Source: HXMU1420-2 sp034670145
GTDB lineage: Bacteria; Pseudomonadota; Alphaproteobacteria; Rhodobacterales; Rhodobacteraceae
Length of the DNA stretch: 64,000 nucleotides
Direction: 5' to 3'
Assembly (NCBI GenBank): GCA_034670145.1
Contig: JAXMOA010000018.1
Coordinates: 62,001-126,000 of the forward strand
The first letter of the stretch is position 1. The number at the start of each line of letters is the position of its first letter. The notes under the pieces were generated by a model that saw only the letters and a program-made list of their open reading frames with translations, did not search any database and was not told the DNA's origin. Below are positions 1-9,212 of this stretch, piece by piece. Made by a program: the position numbers and the translations under genes.

Positions 1-566
1 CGTTGCATCTGGGTGGCGACGGTGCCCGGCGACAGGCCCATGACGCGGACGCCGTGTTCGCTGGCCTCTTGGTCGGCGCAGCGGGTCAGCATGGCGGCGC
101 CTGCCTTGGACGAGCAATAGTGGCTCCAGGCCTCGATCGGGTGGTGGGCGGCGCCTGAGCTGACGGTCAGGATGGTGCCGCCGCCTGCGGCCATCATCAC
201 CGGCAAGGCGGCGCGCATGCCGTAAAAGACGCCTTTGAGGTTGATATCAATGGCCTGCGCCCAGCCATCGGGGTCGGCGGTGGCCAGATGCGAGATGGGT
301 TCGATCACGCCGGCGTTGTTGATCAGCACGTCCAGCCCGCCAAATTGATCGCAACAGGTGCGGACGGCGCGGTCCAGATCGGCATAGCGGCTGACGTCGC
401 ACGCGAGAGCAATGGCGCGCGGCCCCAGTTCGTCGGCCAGTGATTCTATCTCTGTGGTTGAGCGGGCGGCCAGGCAAACATTCGCGCCGGCCTGCGCGAA
501 AACCCGCGCAGCCTGAGCGCCGATTCCGCGGCTGGCGCCTGTGATCAATACAGTTTTTGTGTCCAT
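1..566 (-). CDS. SDR family NAD(P)-dependent oxidoreductase (3' end outside the window)
   Basis: The gene reads leftward from an ATG at 566 and leaves the window before its stop, so about 188 N-terminal residues are visible. The protein opens with a Rossmann cofactor motif (TGASRGIG, about residues 8-15), carries the NNAG motif near the middle, and has the Ser plus Tyr-x3-Lys catalytic set (SSG followed by HYCSSK). This is a classical short-chain dehydrogenase/reductase. Substrate cannot be told from sequence. It is divergent from the DUF2125 gene at 702, with about 135 bases between them for both promoters. Family assignment is secure; function is open. Confidence 0.9.
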   Translation of the reverse strand, partial: MDTKTVLITGASRGIGAQAARVFAQAGANVCLAARSTTEIESLADELGPRAIALACDVSRYADLDRAVRTCCDQFGGLDVLINNAGVIEPISHLATADPDGWAQAIDINLKGVFYGMRAALPVMMAAGGGTILTVSSGAAHHPIEAWSHYCSSKAGAAMLTRCADQEASEHGVRVMGLSPGTVATQMQ

Positions 567-701
567 GTCAGGTTTTCCAGTCTCTTTGATCGCTCAATCC
601 TGTGGTAGTCTTGTGTGAAGCGAGGGTCCAGCCTATGTCTTTGATCAGGTTAGTTTTGGGCCATTTGCGGTTAACGCGTTGTTCTATGGAAAGGCTTCTT
701 T

Positions 702-2249
702 ATGAATTTCAGATTTGGATATTGTAGTGCGGCGGTGGTTGCACTTGCCGCTGTTTGCGGCCCTGCATGGGCGGATTTGAAGGGCCAGGACGTCTGGTCT
801 GATTGGGTCTCTTATATGGAGGCCAACGGGTATGAGGTGACGGGCACGCAAAGCCAGTCCGGCAATACCCTGACGGTCAGTGATGTCACGATGGCCATGG
901 CGGCCGCAGAGGGTGCGGGCGCGGACATGGTAGCGACCATGCGCGCGGACAAGATGGAATTCATGGAAAATGGCGATGGGAGCGTGTCAATCATGCTGCC
1001 GGCGGTCATGCCAATGGAATTTTCCGGAACCGACATGGAAACCGAAAAGCCCTTTGCGCTGACGGTGAACATTGAACAAAGCGGCATGTCCATGACCGCG
1101 GCCGGGACGCCGACGGATCTGACGTATACCTACACCGCGCCCAGCATGTCGATGCAATTGGCATCCTTGATGGTCGACGGCGAAGACATGTCATCGAATG
1201 TCAGTGTATTGGTTAAAATGACCAATGCGGGTGGCAACACCAAAATGGCAATTGGTGATATGCGCGTTGCGACGCAGGCTATGAACGTTGATTCCCTGTC
1301 TTATGACATTGCCTTCGACGTCCCTGAAAGCGATGACAGCGAAGCGGCGACCGGAACAGTGGTTGGGTCGGTCGTTGGACTGGCGTTTGAAGCGTCCTCT
1401 ACTACTCCTTTGGAAAAAATGCCTTACGACCTCCAGGCGATGTTGAAGGCGGGTTTTGAAGGCAGCGGAACCGGCAGTTACGACAGTGGCAAACTGGATG
1501 TGAATGGCACAGGGGACGGGGCGAGTTTTCAATACTCCAGCGCATCGCAGGGCGGAGATCTGGAATTCGCGATGAGCGCGGCGCAGTTGATTTACGGTTT
1601 GAGCCAAAAGCAGACTGCGATCAATGTATCCGGATCCCAAATCCCGTTTCCGGTGTCGTTGGAAATGGCGAAATATGGCATGCGCCTGATGATGCCTTTG
1701 AGCCAATCGGACGAGGCGCAGGATTTCGAGCTGGGCGTGACATTGGGTGATTTCACCATGTCCGACATGCTGTGGAATATCTTTGATGCCGGTGCAGTGT
1801 TGCCTCGTGACCCGGCGACCATTCTGGTGGATCTGGCCGGCAAGGCGAAGATTTTGGTAGATTTTCTGGACCCTGCTGTGACGGCGGATCTGGAGAACTC
1901 TGAAACAGCTCCGGCAGAGTTTGACTCGCTGGCGATCCGCAACCTGTTGATTTCGGCCGTTGGCGCCGAGTTGACCGGGACGGGGGATGTCACCTTTGAC
2001 AATTCCAAAATGATGCCGGGTGTCGGGATTCCGCAGCCCGCAGGCGAGGTGAACCTGAAGCTGGTTGGTGCCAATGGGCTGATCGACAAATTGATCACGA
2101 TGGGTCTGCTTTCGGATCAGGATGCGATGGGGGCCCGGATGATGATGGGCATGTTGGCCGTTCCGGGCGAAGGGGACGACACGTTGACCTCGAAGATCGA
2201 GATGAACGCCGAAGGTCATATCATGGCCAACGGGCAGCGTATTCAGTAA
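702..2249 (+). CDS. DUF2125-type secreted protein
   Basis: This 515-residue protein has a clear Sec signal peptide (charged start, hydrophobic stretch, cleavage after about residue 24 at PAWA-D), so it should be exported to the periplasm or outer envelope. The rest is rich in beta-type Thr/Ser/Gly/Met patches with no catalytic motif that I recognise. It matches my memory of the DUF2125 proteins common in Rhodobacterales, for which no function is established. A purine-rich GGAAAGG lies just before the ATG, and a GC-rich hairpin after the stop probably terminates it. It appears to be a single-gene unit. Confidence 0.75.
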   Translation: MNFRFGYCSAAVVALAAVCGPAWADLKGQDVWSDWVSYMEANGYEVTGTQSQSGNTLTVSDVTMAMAAAEGAGADMVATMRADKMEFMENGDGSVSIMLPAVMPMEFSGTDMETEKPFALTVNIEQSGMSMTAAGTPTDLTYTYTAPSMSMQLASLMVDGEDMSSNVSVLVKMTNAGGNTKMAIGDMRVATQAMNVDSLSYDIAFDVPESDDSEAATGTVVGSVVGLAFEASSTTPLEKMPYDLQAMLKAGFEGSGTGSYDSGKLDVNGTGDGASFQYSSASQGGDLEFAMSAAQLIYGLSQKQTAINVSGSQIPFPVSLEMAKYGMRLMMPLSQSDEAQDFELGVTLGDFTMSDMLWNIFDAGAVLPRDPATILVDLAGKAKILVDFLDPAVTADLENSETAPAEFDSLAIRNLLISAVGAELTGTGDVTFDNSKMMPGVGIPQPAGEVNLKLVGANGLIDKLITMGLLSDQDAMGARMMMGMLAVPGEGDDTLTSKIEMNAEGHIMANGQRIQ

Positions 2250-2276
2250 GCGCTGGATATCAGAACCGTTTGAGGG

Positions 2277-2301
2277 GGCCGCCATTGCGCGGCCTTCTTT
2301 G
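2277..2301 (+). terminator. Rho-independent-type terminator after the DUF2125 gene
   Basis: GGCCGC (2277-2282) pairs with GCGGCC (2289-2294) across a 6-base loop and is followed by the T-rich TTCTTT. It lies 28 bases after the stop codon of the DUF2125 gene. Confidence 0.6.
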
Positions 2302-2370
2302 ATTGCGGGGCCCTCTTGCGGTTGAGGGGCCTTGGGGCTACCTGCGAGAGAGACAAAAGCGGGCCAGGAC

Positions 2371-3717
2371 ATGACACAAACGTTAGAGCAACTCACCACG
2401 GCGCTGTTGGATGCGGCCAAGGCTGCGGGCGCGCAGACGGCAGAGGCATTGGCCGTGCGCGGCACATCGCTGGTCGCGGAGACTCGGGGCGGAACATTGG
2501 AGCATGTGGAGCGTTCGGAGGGGATTGATCTGGGCTTGCGGGTTTTGCAGGGGCGGCGGCAGGCGATTGTATCGTCGTCGGATGTCAGCGCAGCCACGCT
2601 GAACGCTTTGGCCGAGCGGGCCGTGGCGATGGCCAATGAGGCGCCGGAGGATCCCTATGTCGGGATTGCTGCGCCGGACCAGCTGTGTACGCAATGGGAT
2701 GTGGCCGCGTTGGAATTGTCGGATCCGGCCGATGCGCCATCGCCCGATGCGCTGACCCAAGAGGCGCTGGCGGCGGAAGCGGGCGCGCTGGGTGTATCTG
2801 GCGTGACGCAGGTTGAAAGTGCCAGCGCGAGCTATTCGGAGACCGAAATTCATCTGGCGGCCACCAATGGGTTCGCCGGGGGCTATGCCCGCACGCAGAG
2901 CAGTGTTGGCTGTTCGGCCATCACCGGCACCGGCACGGATATGCAGCGGGACTATGACGCGGACGCGCGGGTGTTTCGGACGGATTTGCGCCAGAGCGAG
3001 GACATCGGGCGCAGCGCCGGATTGCGGGCCTGTGATCTGGCCGGCGCGCGCAAACCGGCAACCGGGAGCTATCCGGTGTTGTTTGACGAACGGATTTCAA
3101 GCTCTTTGATCGGGCATTTGTTGGCAGCGTGTAATGGGGCCTCTGTTGCGCGCGGGTCATCCTGGCTGCGCGATGCGTTGGGTGAACAGGTGTTGCCGGC
3201 GCATTTGTCTGTTGTCGAAGATCCGCATCGGGCGCGGGCCTTTGCCTCGCGTCCTTTTGATGGCGAGGGTCTGCCCACGCGTCGGCGGGTGATTGTGGAT
3301 CAGGGGGTTTTGACCGGCTGGACGCTGGATCTGGCCAGTGCGCGCAAGCTGGAGATGGCACCGACGGGCAATGCGGCGCGGGGCATCTCTTCGCCGCCGT
3401 CCCCGTCCAGCTGGAACATCTCTCTGAGCCAGGGCGAGGCGAGCCGGGCGGATTTGATCGCTCAGATGGGCACGGGGTTGTTGGTGACGTCCATGATTGG
3501 CAGCACGATCAGCCCGACGACCGGTGACTATTCGCGCGGGGCCTCGGGGTTTTGGGTGGAAAACGGCGAGATTGCCTATCCGGTCAACGAATGCACGATT
3601 GCGGGGAATTTGCGTGACATGCTGTTGCGGATGATCCCTGCAAACGACGCACGGCTGCATTTGTCGCGCGTGGTGCCATCGCTTTTGATCGAGGGGTTGA
3701 CGCTTGCCGGAGAGTGA
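2371..3717 (+). CDS. pmbA: TldD/PmbA family metallopeptidase
   Basis: The product is 448 residues from the ATG at 2371, the usual PmbA length; an upstream in-frame ATG at 2332 would add 13 unlikely residues. It has the PmbA pattern of an N-terminal region with GGTLEHVERSEGI, a central beta domain, and a C-terminal GDYSRGASGFWVENGEI block followed by NECTIAGN. TldD/PmbA proteins form cytosolic protease complexes acting on small or unfolded peptides (TldD supplies the metal site; PmbA/TldE is the partner). No tldD is adjacent. The stop overlaps the start of the downstream cysQ-like gene by 14 bases, so the two are probably cotranscribed and translationally coupled. Confidence 0.9.
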   Translation: MTQTLEQLTTALLDAAKAAGAQTAEALAVRGTSLVAETRGGTLEHVERSEGIDLGLRVLQGRRQAIVSSSDVSAATLNALAERAVAMANEAPEDPYVGIAAPDQLCTQWDVAALELSDPADAPSPDALTQEALAAEAGALGVSGVTQVESASASYSETEIHLAATNGFAGGYARTQSSVGCSAITGTGTDMQRDYDADARVFRTDLRQSEDIGRSAGLRACDLAGARKPATGSYPVLFDERISSSLIGHLLAACNGASVARGSSWLRDALGEQVLPAHLSVVEDPHRARAFASRPFDGEGLPTRRRVIVDQGVLTGWTLDLASARKLEMAPTGNAARGISSPPSPSSWNISLSQGEASRADLIAQMGTGLLVTSMIGSTISPTTGDYSRGASGFWVENGEIAYPVNECTIAGNLRDMLLRMIPANDARLHLSRVVPSLLIEGLTLAGE

Positions 3718-4483
3718 TCTGTCGCTGTTGACCCGCGTGGCCGAGGCGGCGGGCGTGGTCGCGGCGCGTTATTTCGACAAGAGCTATCAAACCTGGGAAA
3801 AGCCGGATGGTGCCGGGCCGGTCACAGAGGCGGATCTGGCCGTGAACGCGCTGATGGAAGAGCAGTTGCGTGCGGCGCGTCCTGACTATGGCTGGCTGTC
3901 GGAAGAGACAGAGGACAACACCGAGCGGTTGGGGCGGTCGCGGGTGTTTGTCGTGGACCCGATTGATGGCACGCGCAGTTTCAAGGAAGGGTCGCGGACC
4001 TGGGCGCATTCCATTGCTGTGGTTGAGGATGGGGTTGCGGTGACCGGGGTGGTTTACCTGCCGATGCGCGAGCGGATGTTCACGGCTGCGGCAGGCGCCG
4101 GGGCGCAATTGAACGGAGCAGCGTTGCGGGTCGCCGGGCAGGCGCGTTTGCAGGACGCTGAATTTCTGGCCGCGCGGCCTGTTCTGGACGCCCGGCACTG
4201 GCGCGATGGGGCGCCTGCGTTCAAGCGGGGGTATCGCCCGTCGCTGGCCTATCGCATGGCGTTGGTGGCACAGGGGCGGTTTGACGGGATGCTGACCCTG
4301 CGCGATGCCTGGGAATGGGACATAGCCGCCGGGGATATCATCCAGCGTGAGGCGGGGGTTGTATGCTCGGACAAGACCGGCGCGGCGTTGCGGTTCAACA
4401 ATGCGCATCCCGCATTGAAGGGTGTGGTTGCGGCCAACCCGGTGCTGCATGCGCAGGTGATCGCCGAACTGGCCCCTGCTTGA
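3704..4483 (+). CDS. cysQ: Inositol monophosphatase family protein, probably 3'(2'),5'-bisphosphate nucleotidase
   Basis: A 259-residue member of the Li+-sensitive, Mg2+-dependent phosphatase superfamily. It has EETED (about residue 65), the DPIDGT metal-binding motif in VDPIDGTRSF, and the C-terminal WEWDIAAGD motif. CysQ removes the 3' phosphate of PAP made in sulfate activation; inositol-1-phosphate is the other common substrate, and the sequence alone does not separate them. The start is the TTG at 3704: an in-frame stop lies at 3698-3700 and no ATG fits. It overlaps pmbA by 14 bases. The 98 bases after it contain only a strong AAGGAG (4535-4540). Confidence 0.85.
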   Translation: MPESDLSLLTRVAEAAGVVAARYFDKSYQTWEKPDGAGPVTEADLAVNALMEEQLRAARPDYGWLSEETEDNTERLGRSRVFVVDPIDGTRSFKEGSRTWAHSIAVVEDGVAVTGVVYLPMRERMFTAAAGAGAQLNGAALRVAGQARLQDAEFLAARPVLDARHWRDGAPAFKRGYRPSLAYRMALVAQGRFDGMLTLRDAWEWDIAAGDIIQREAGVVCSDKTGAALRFNNAHPALKGVVAANPVLHAQVIAELAPA

Positions 4484-4581
4484 CCCGATTGAGTCTGTGC
4501 TTAGGCTAACATGATCTGCCGCGTCATCTGTAACAAGGAGAGTCCCCTGTCCTGTTTTCGTCCCACTGCCGGTTTGGTCGG

Positions 4582-5799
4582 ATGACCCGCGCCCTGGGTT
4601 TGTCCGGGCTGTCGCGTCGTCCCGAGGCGGGCGCGTCGCAGGCGCGGCGGGAGGGGCAGGTTCTGTGGATTCATGCGACATCGGATCTACGGTTGTCGGT
4701 TCTGTGCGGCATTGCCGAGACCCTGGTTTCGCAGCGCGATGATTTGAGTTTGGTGGCAACCTATGATCCCGCTTTGGTCCGACCGCCCGAAGCGCTGGAC
4801 GCGGTATGTGACGCGGTGGCGCCTTTGTCCGCGCCAGGAGGCGGGCCGGGGCGGCAGGTTATACAAAACTGGCGGCCTGATCTGGGGATCTGGTCCGGCG
4901 GGTATCTGAACGGGGCGGTGATCCGTCAGGCTGGCGATGCCGGCACGCGGATGATCCTGCTGGATGGCGATGAAAGCGGGTTTCAAAAGCGCAAGCGGCG
5001 GTGGTTCTCGGACCCGTTGCAGGAGGCGTTGAGCCGGTTTTCTCATGTACTGGCCAATAGTGAGGGCGCTGCCGAGCTGATCCGGCGGGCGGGGTTGCCA
5101 GCCGAGCGGATAGAGGTCACCCGGCCATTGCGGGAGGTTCCGACACCGCCGGATTGCCCGGACGAGGAAGTGGCAGAGGTATCCCGGGAATTGGTTGGGC
5201 GACCGGTCTGGATGGCGGCGTTTTCGCATCCGGACGAGTTTGGATATATTGTGACGGCGCATCGAAATGCGGTGCGTCATGCGCATCGGTTGTTGTTGGT
5301 GATTGTGCTGGAGGATCCGGCCTATCGGCAGGATCTGCTGGATCTGCTGGAGGGTATGACGCTGCGCCATGCGGTGTGGCATCTGGGGGATCCGATTGAT
5401 GATCAGGTGCAGGTACTGGTGGCGGATGAGCCGGAAGATCTGGGTCTGTGGTATCGCATCGCGCCGCAAAGCTTTGTGGGCCATTCGCTGGTGCCAGGAA
5501 CTGAGGGCCGGTGTCCGTTGAATGCGGCGGCCTTGGGCTCGGCCGTATTGCACGGGCCGCATGTGGGGACGCATGCAGAGGCGTATTTGCGGTTGACGAT
5601 GGCCGGGGGCGCGCAATTGGTGCCGGATGGCAATGCGCTGGGGGCGCAGGTGGCGCGGTTGATTGCGCCGGATCGGGCCGCGCGGATGGCGTTGGCCGGG
5701 TGGGATGTGGCGACCGAAGGCGCAGAGGTGGTGGCGCGCATCACCGGTCTGGCGGATGATTTGTTGAACGAGGCGGAGGCAGATCGTGCGGGCGCCTGA
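4582..5799 (+). CDS. GT30 (Kdo transferase)-like glycosyltransferase, divergent
   Basis: The 405-residue protein has the two-lobed layout of the WaaA/KdtA family: an N-terminal WIHATS segment (residues 29-34), a SGGYLNG segment, an interdomain ANSEGAAELIRRAGLP block typical of Kdo transferases, and a C-terminal GHSL...CPLNAAALGSAVLHGPH donor-site block. It overlaps lpxK by 14 bases, so a role in lipid A/Kdo assembly is likely. The family usually has HxxSxGE at the acceptor site with Glu as the base; here the segment reads HATSDLRLS and the Gly-Glu is missing. There is also no N-terminal membrane anchor. The AAGGAG at 4535-4540 is too far from the ATG, so a CTG start at 4552 is possible. It may be a paralogue rather than the main Kdo transferase. 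Confidence 0.7.
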   Translation: MTRALGLSGLSRRPEAGASQARREGQVLWIHATSDLRLSVLCGIAETLVSQRDDLSLVATYDPALVRPPEALDAVCDAVAPLSAPGGGPGRQVIQNWRPDLGIWSGGYLNGAVIRQAGDAGTRMILLDGDESGFQKRKRRWFSDPLQEALSRFSHVLANSEGAAELIRRAGLPAERIEVTRPLREVPTPPDCPDEEVAEVSRELVGRPVWMAAFSHPDEFGYIVTAHRNAVRHAHRLLLVIVLEDPAYRQDLLDLLEGMTLRHAVWHLGDPIDDQVQVLVADEPEDLGLWYRIAPQSFVGHSLVPGTEGRCPLNAAALGSAVLHGPHVGTHAEAYLRLTMAGGAQLVPDGNALGAQVARLIAPDRAARMALAGWDVATEGAEVVARITGLADDLLNEAEADRAGA

Positions 5800-6775
5800 T
5801 TTCTGGTTTCGCCCGCCCGGATGGCAGGCGGCGGTGCTGTCCCCATTGGGCGCGCTTTATGGCGGAGCAACTGCGCGGCGTGTGGCGCGTGCGCCAGAGC
5901 ATCGGGGCGAGGTGCCGGTGATTTGCGTTGGCAATATCAACGCAGGTGGGACGGGAAAGACGCCCACAGTGATTTGGATTTTAACGCAGCTGCAATCCGG
6001 GTTTCACACGCCGCATGTGGTGACTCGGGGCTATGGCGGGTCGCTGACCGGGCCGGTTCGGGTGGATCCGACTGTGCATTCGGCCTCGGAAGTGGGGGAT
6101 GAGCCATTGTTGCTGGCCGCCTTTGCCGAGGTTTGGGTGTCACGCGACCGGGCTGCGGGCGCACGGGCCGCCGAGGCGGCAGGTGCGACGGTGATTGTTC
6201 TGGATGACGGTCATCAGAACCCCTCGGTCAAAAAGGCGTTTTCATTGGTTGTGGTGGATGCGGCGCAGGGGTTTGGCAATGGGCGCTGCCTGCCGGCGGG
6301 TCCCTTGCGCGAGCCTGTCGGCCCGGGTCTGGCGCGGGCGGATGCGGTTTTGTCGATCGGATCCGATGCCGCGCAGGCTCAATTTGCGGCGCGTTGGGGG
6401 CCGGAGGTGACGGTGCCGCAGTTCCGCGCCCACTTGGAGCCCTTGCAGACCGGGATGAGCTGGGAGGGCGAACGGGTCATGGCCTTTGCCGGGATCGGCA
6501 ATCCGGCAAAGTTTTTTGCGACATTGCGGGATCTGGGTGCGCAGGTGGTGCGGGCCGAGCCGTTGGACGATCATCAGAGCCTTTCGGCTGCGTTGCTGGG
6601 GCGTCTGGAGAGTGAGGCTGCGGCCTTGGGCGCGCAATTGGTCACGACCGAGAAAGACGCTGTGCGCCTGCCTGCAAGTTTTCGGCACAAGGTGATCACG
6701 TTGCCCGTGCGCCTGAATGTGGCGCAGGGCGATGGGTTGCGCGCGATGATCCAGACGGTTGCGCCCGATCTCTGA
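5786..6775 (+). CDS. lpxK: Tetraacyldisaccharide 4'-kinase
   Basis: This 329-residue inner-membrane-associated kinase phosphorylates the 4' position of the tetraacyldisaccharide-1-phosphate lipid A precursor. The N-terminal PPGW segment, the Walker A loop in NAGGTGKTP (about residues 52-60), the TRGYGG motif and the DDGHQNP motif are all LpxK hallmarks. The start is a GTG at 5786, inside the 3' end of the glycosyltransferase gene, implying translational coupling. Two hairpins follow the stop. Length and motifs are normal for the family. Confidence 0.95.
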   Translation: MRAPDFWFRPPGWQAAVLSPLGALYGGATARRVARAPEHRGEVPVICVGNINAGGTGKTPTVIWILTQLQSGFHTPHVVTRGYGGSLTGPVRVDPTVHSASEVGDEPLLLAAFAEVWVSRDRAAGARAAEAAGATVIVLDDGHQNPSVKKAFSLVVVDAAQGFGNGRCLPAGPLREPVGPGLARADAVLSIGSDAAQAQFAARWGPEVTVPQFRAHLEPLQTGMSWEGERVMAFAGIGNPAKFFATLRDLGAQVVRAEPLDDHQSLSAALLGRLESEAAALGAQLVTTEKDAVRLPASFRHKVITLPVRLNVAQGDGLRAMIQTVAPDL

Positions 6776-6787
6776 ACCTGACCTGTG

Positions 6788-6835
6788 AGCCCGGCAAAGG
6801 GTGCCGGGCTGATGTCGTGATCTGATCCGATCACG
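6788..6835. terminator. Paired hairpins between convergent lpxK and CaiB-like genes
   Basis: AGCCCGGC (6788-6795) pairs perfectly with GCCGGGCT (6803-6810) across 7 bases. A second perfect stem, CGTGATC (6816-6822) with GATCACG (6829-6835), follows. There is no long T run, but both lie in the 90-base gap between convergent stops, so they probably separate the two units. Confidence 0.55.
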
Positions 6836-6865
6836 GGTGACAGGGTGCCCTTGTTCGGGGCGCTG

Positions 6866-7984
6866 TTATTCGGGATTGTCTTCGCCGAGTTTTGGGCCGG
6901 GCCGGTGCAGGGCAAGCTCTGCATCGGAGAATTGAAAGGGGGCCCGTATGCCGGGCACACCGTCGAGTTCAATCTCCATGCCACGGGCGATCACATGCGG
7001 GTCAGAGAGGACCTCGGCCAGGGTATTGATCTGGCCGGCGGGCACGCCCTGTGCCTCGCAGGCCTGAAGCAGATCGGCCTTGGTACGCTGGACCGTTGCG
7101 CCATTCAGGCGGGCGATCATCACCCGGCGATTGGCCAGGCGGTCCTTGTTGTGCAGGTAATCGGGGTGGGTTGCCATTTCATCCAGGCCCAGGATGTTGC
7201 AGAGCCGTTGGTATTGCGGGTCATTGCCTGTGGCGATGATGATATGGCCGTCGGATGTATCGAACACCTGATAGGGTGTCAGGTTCATATGGGCGTTGCC
7301 CATGCGCCCCGGTGAGACGCCTGTGGTCAGGTAGTTCAGCGCCTGATTGGCGGTGACCGCTACTGCGACATCCAGCAGGGACATGTCGATGTGCTGCCCG
7401 CGCCCGGTGCTGTGGCGTTGGTGCAGCGCCGCCAGAATGCCCGAGACGGCATAGACGCCGGTGAACACATCGGTGATTGCGACGCCGGATTTCTGAGGTT
7501 GCCCGTCTGGCTCTCCGGTGATGGACATCAGCCCGGACATGCCCTGGATGATGAAGTCATAACCCGCGCGATGGGCGTAGGGACCGGTTTGACCAAATCC
7601 GGTGATGGAGCAATAGATCAGCCGCGGATTGAGCGCGCTGAGGCTGTCATAGTCCAGCCCGTATTTCTTGAGCCCGCCAACCTTGAAGTTTTCGATCAGG
7701 ATGTCCGCATCGCGGATCAGGTCGCGCAATTGCGCCTGACCGGCCGGGGTGGTGAAATCAATGGTTACCGAGGCTTTGCCCCGGTTCGTGGAGTGAAAAT
7801 AGGCGGCGGATACGTCGTCGTCGCGGGTGACAAACGGAGGACCCCAGGCGCGGGTATCATCGCCGCGCGGGGCCTCGACCTTGGTAACGTCAGCGCCGAG
7901 GTCAGACAGCGTCTGACCGGCCCAGGGGCCGGCCAGAATGCGGGCCAGTTCGACAACTTTGAGCCCGTGCAGTGGACCTGGCAT
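6866..7984 (-). CDS. CaiB/BaiF (family III) CoA-transferase
   Basis: The product is 372 residues from the ATG at 7984. It shows the family III CoA-transferase pattern: LHGLKVVELARILAGP at the N-terminus, DLGADVTKVE, ENFK, the GYD...QGMSGLM region and a catalytic Asp in AITDVF. These enzymes move CoA between carboxylic acids through an aspartyl-CoA intermediate; substrates range from formate/oxalate to carnitine and other acids. The ATG overlaps the stop of the DsbA-like gene by one base (TGATG), although the two functions are unrelated. The substrate is not predictable from this context. Confidence 0.88.
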   Translation of the reverse strand: MPGPLHGLKVVELARILAGPWAGQTLSDLGADVTKVEAPRGDDTRAWGPPFVTRDDDVSAAYFHSTNRGKASVTIDFTTPAGQAQLRDLIRDADILIENFKVGGLKKYGLDYDSLSALNPRLIYCSITGFGQTGPYAHRAGYDFIIQGMSGLMSITGEPDGQPQKSGVAITDVFTGVYAVSGILAALHQRHSTGRGQHIDMSLLDVAVAVTANQALNYLTTGVSPGRMGNAHMNLTPYQVFDTSDGHIIIATGNDPQYQRLCNILGLDEMATHPDYLHNKDRLANRRVMIARLNGATVQRTKADLLQACEAQGVPAGQINTLAEVLSDPHVIARGMEIELDGVPGIRAPFQFSDAELALHRPGPKLGEDNPE

Positions 7985-8640
7985 CAACTTCCCAGTTCTG
8001 AGTCGAGGTAGGCCTGAAAATCGCTCCAGCTCATGTTGGAGACTTTTTTGCCATTGATGACAAAGCTGGGTGTGCCTTTGACGTCGTCCGCTTCGGCGTT
8101 TTCCTGATACCAGGCGACCAATGTGCGGGCCTTGTCGCCGTCTTGCATGCAGGCGTCGAGTTCTTCGTTGCCCAGGCCAGCGAGGCGGCCGATCTTGCGC
8201 AGTTCTTCGACAATGGCAGCCGGGTCGCCGCCGCCTGCGCGGGTCCATTCTGTCTGACCGGCATAGAGCAGGTCATTCACGCCAAAGAAGCGGTCTGGTC
8301 CGGCGCATCGGGCGATCATGGAGGCCCAAAGGCCGAAGCGGTCGAAATAGACCTCGCGGTAGGTGAATTTCACTTTGCCGGTGTCGATGTATTCGGTCTT
8401 GAGCTTTTTGAACACATCTTCGTGGAAGGCCCGGCAATGGGGGCAGGTGTAGCTGGCGTATTCGATCATTTCGATCGGCGCATCCTCGGCGCCGATGGTC
8501 ATGTCGATGATGCTGGAAGTGTCTGGCGCCTGCTCTTGGGCGATGGCCTGGCCGGTGTGGAGGGCGCCTGTGGCAACCCAGGCGCCTGTGCTGAGCACGG
8601 CGAGGGCCACGGCCCCAAGGACGGATTTAATGCGGATCAT
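7984..8640 (-). CDS. DsbA family thiol:disulfide oxidoreductase
   Basis: A 218-residue exported thioredoxin-fold protein. It has an N-terminal hydrophobic export segment, then a DsbA-type active site TCPHC with the following RAFHEDV helix, and the cis-Pro motif in KGTPSFVING near the C-terminus. It should introduce or rearrange disulfides in periplasmic proteins. The ATG at 8640 has a GAGG 5-9 bases upstream, which decides it over the ATG at 8652. It sits directly downstream of dciA in the order dciA-dsbA, an arrangement I know from other Rhodobacterales. Confidence 0.9.
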   Translation of the reverse strand: MIRIKSVLGAVALAVLSTGAWVATGALHTGQAIAQEQAPDTSSIIDMTIGAEDAPIEMIEYASYTCPHCRAFHEDVFKKLKTEYIDTGKVKFTYREVYFDRFGLWASMIARCAGPDRFFGVNDLLYAGQTEWTRAGGGDPAAIVEELRKIGRLAGLGNEELDACMQDGDKARTLVAWYQENAEADDVKGTPSFVINGKKVSNMSWSDFQAYLDSELGS

Positions 8641-8653
8641 GTCGTGCCTCATA

Positions 8654-9181
8654 TCAGGTTTTGTGTCTGGATAGTACGTTGCGGCCCAGGCGTTCAAGGG
8701 CCGAGCGCAGAGTGTCGTCAGAGACCGGGCTGGCGATGGCCGAGGCCTGGGTGACGGTCTTGGTGTCGGATTCGGCGGTTTTACCGGCCGCTTTGCTTTT
8801 GGGTTTGCCGGCAAAATGGGCCTGAGCCTCGGCAAAGCCGGTGGCGGCGGTCTGGGTGATGCGGATGCGGGAGATCGCGTTGTAGCCATAGGTGGCATTC
8901 ACCCGTTCGCGCAGGCGGTCTTTCTCCATTTCAAGCATGGGGGCCTGTGGTCCGGTGGTGAGCACGGTGAGCGTTGCGCCAAAACCGCCCCTGCCGTAGG
9001 TCACGTCAACCGGGCGGGCGATGGCCGCAAGGCGCGGACCGGCGATGTCGTCCCAATGGGTCAACAGGCGCGCAACTGCAAAGCCGCGGGATTCGGCAAC
9101 CTTGCGGATATTCTTGGTCAGCAGGCTGGAGGTTTGCCTGAAGCCCTTGGTTGTGGATTGACGGGACGGCATTGGTGTCAT
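8654..9181 (-). CDS. dciA: DciA-like DUF721 protein (helicase-loading factor family)
   Basis: This 175-residue protein has an N-terminal DUF721 domain (about residues 25-110) with the typical LLTHWDDIAGPRLA segment followed by a small beta-alpha fold, and a low-complexity Ala/Lys/Thr-rich tail. DUF721 proteins include DciA, which loads the replicative helicase in bacteria lacking DnaC. The alphaproteobacterial form is longer at the C-terminus and less well studied. It diverges from mutY across 73 bases that contain a perfect 16-base palindrome. Confidence 0.75.
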   Translation of the reverse strand: MTPMPSRQSTTKGFRQTSSLLTKNIRKVAESRGFAVARLLTHWDDIAGPRLAAIARPVDVTYGRGGFGATLTVLTTGPQAPMLEMEKDRLRERVNATYGYNAISRIRITQTAATGFAEAQAHFAGKPKSKAAGKTAESDTKTVTQASAIASPVSDDTLRSALERLGRNVLSRHKT

Positions 9182-9212
9182 CCTTTCTGTTGCGGACTAT
9201 TTTAAACGGCGG

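Noticed and set aside
1191..2636. A 481-codon open frame on the minus strand opposite the DUF2125 and pmbA genes
   Set aside because: It is antisense to two well-supported genes, has no recognisable domain, and is Arg/Gln/His-rich, as expected of a GC-rich antisense shadow frame.
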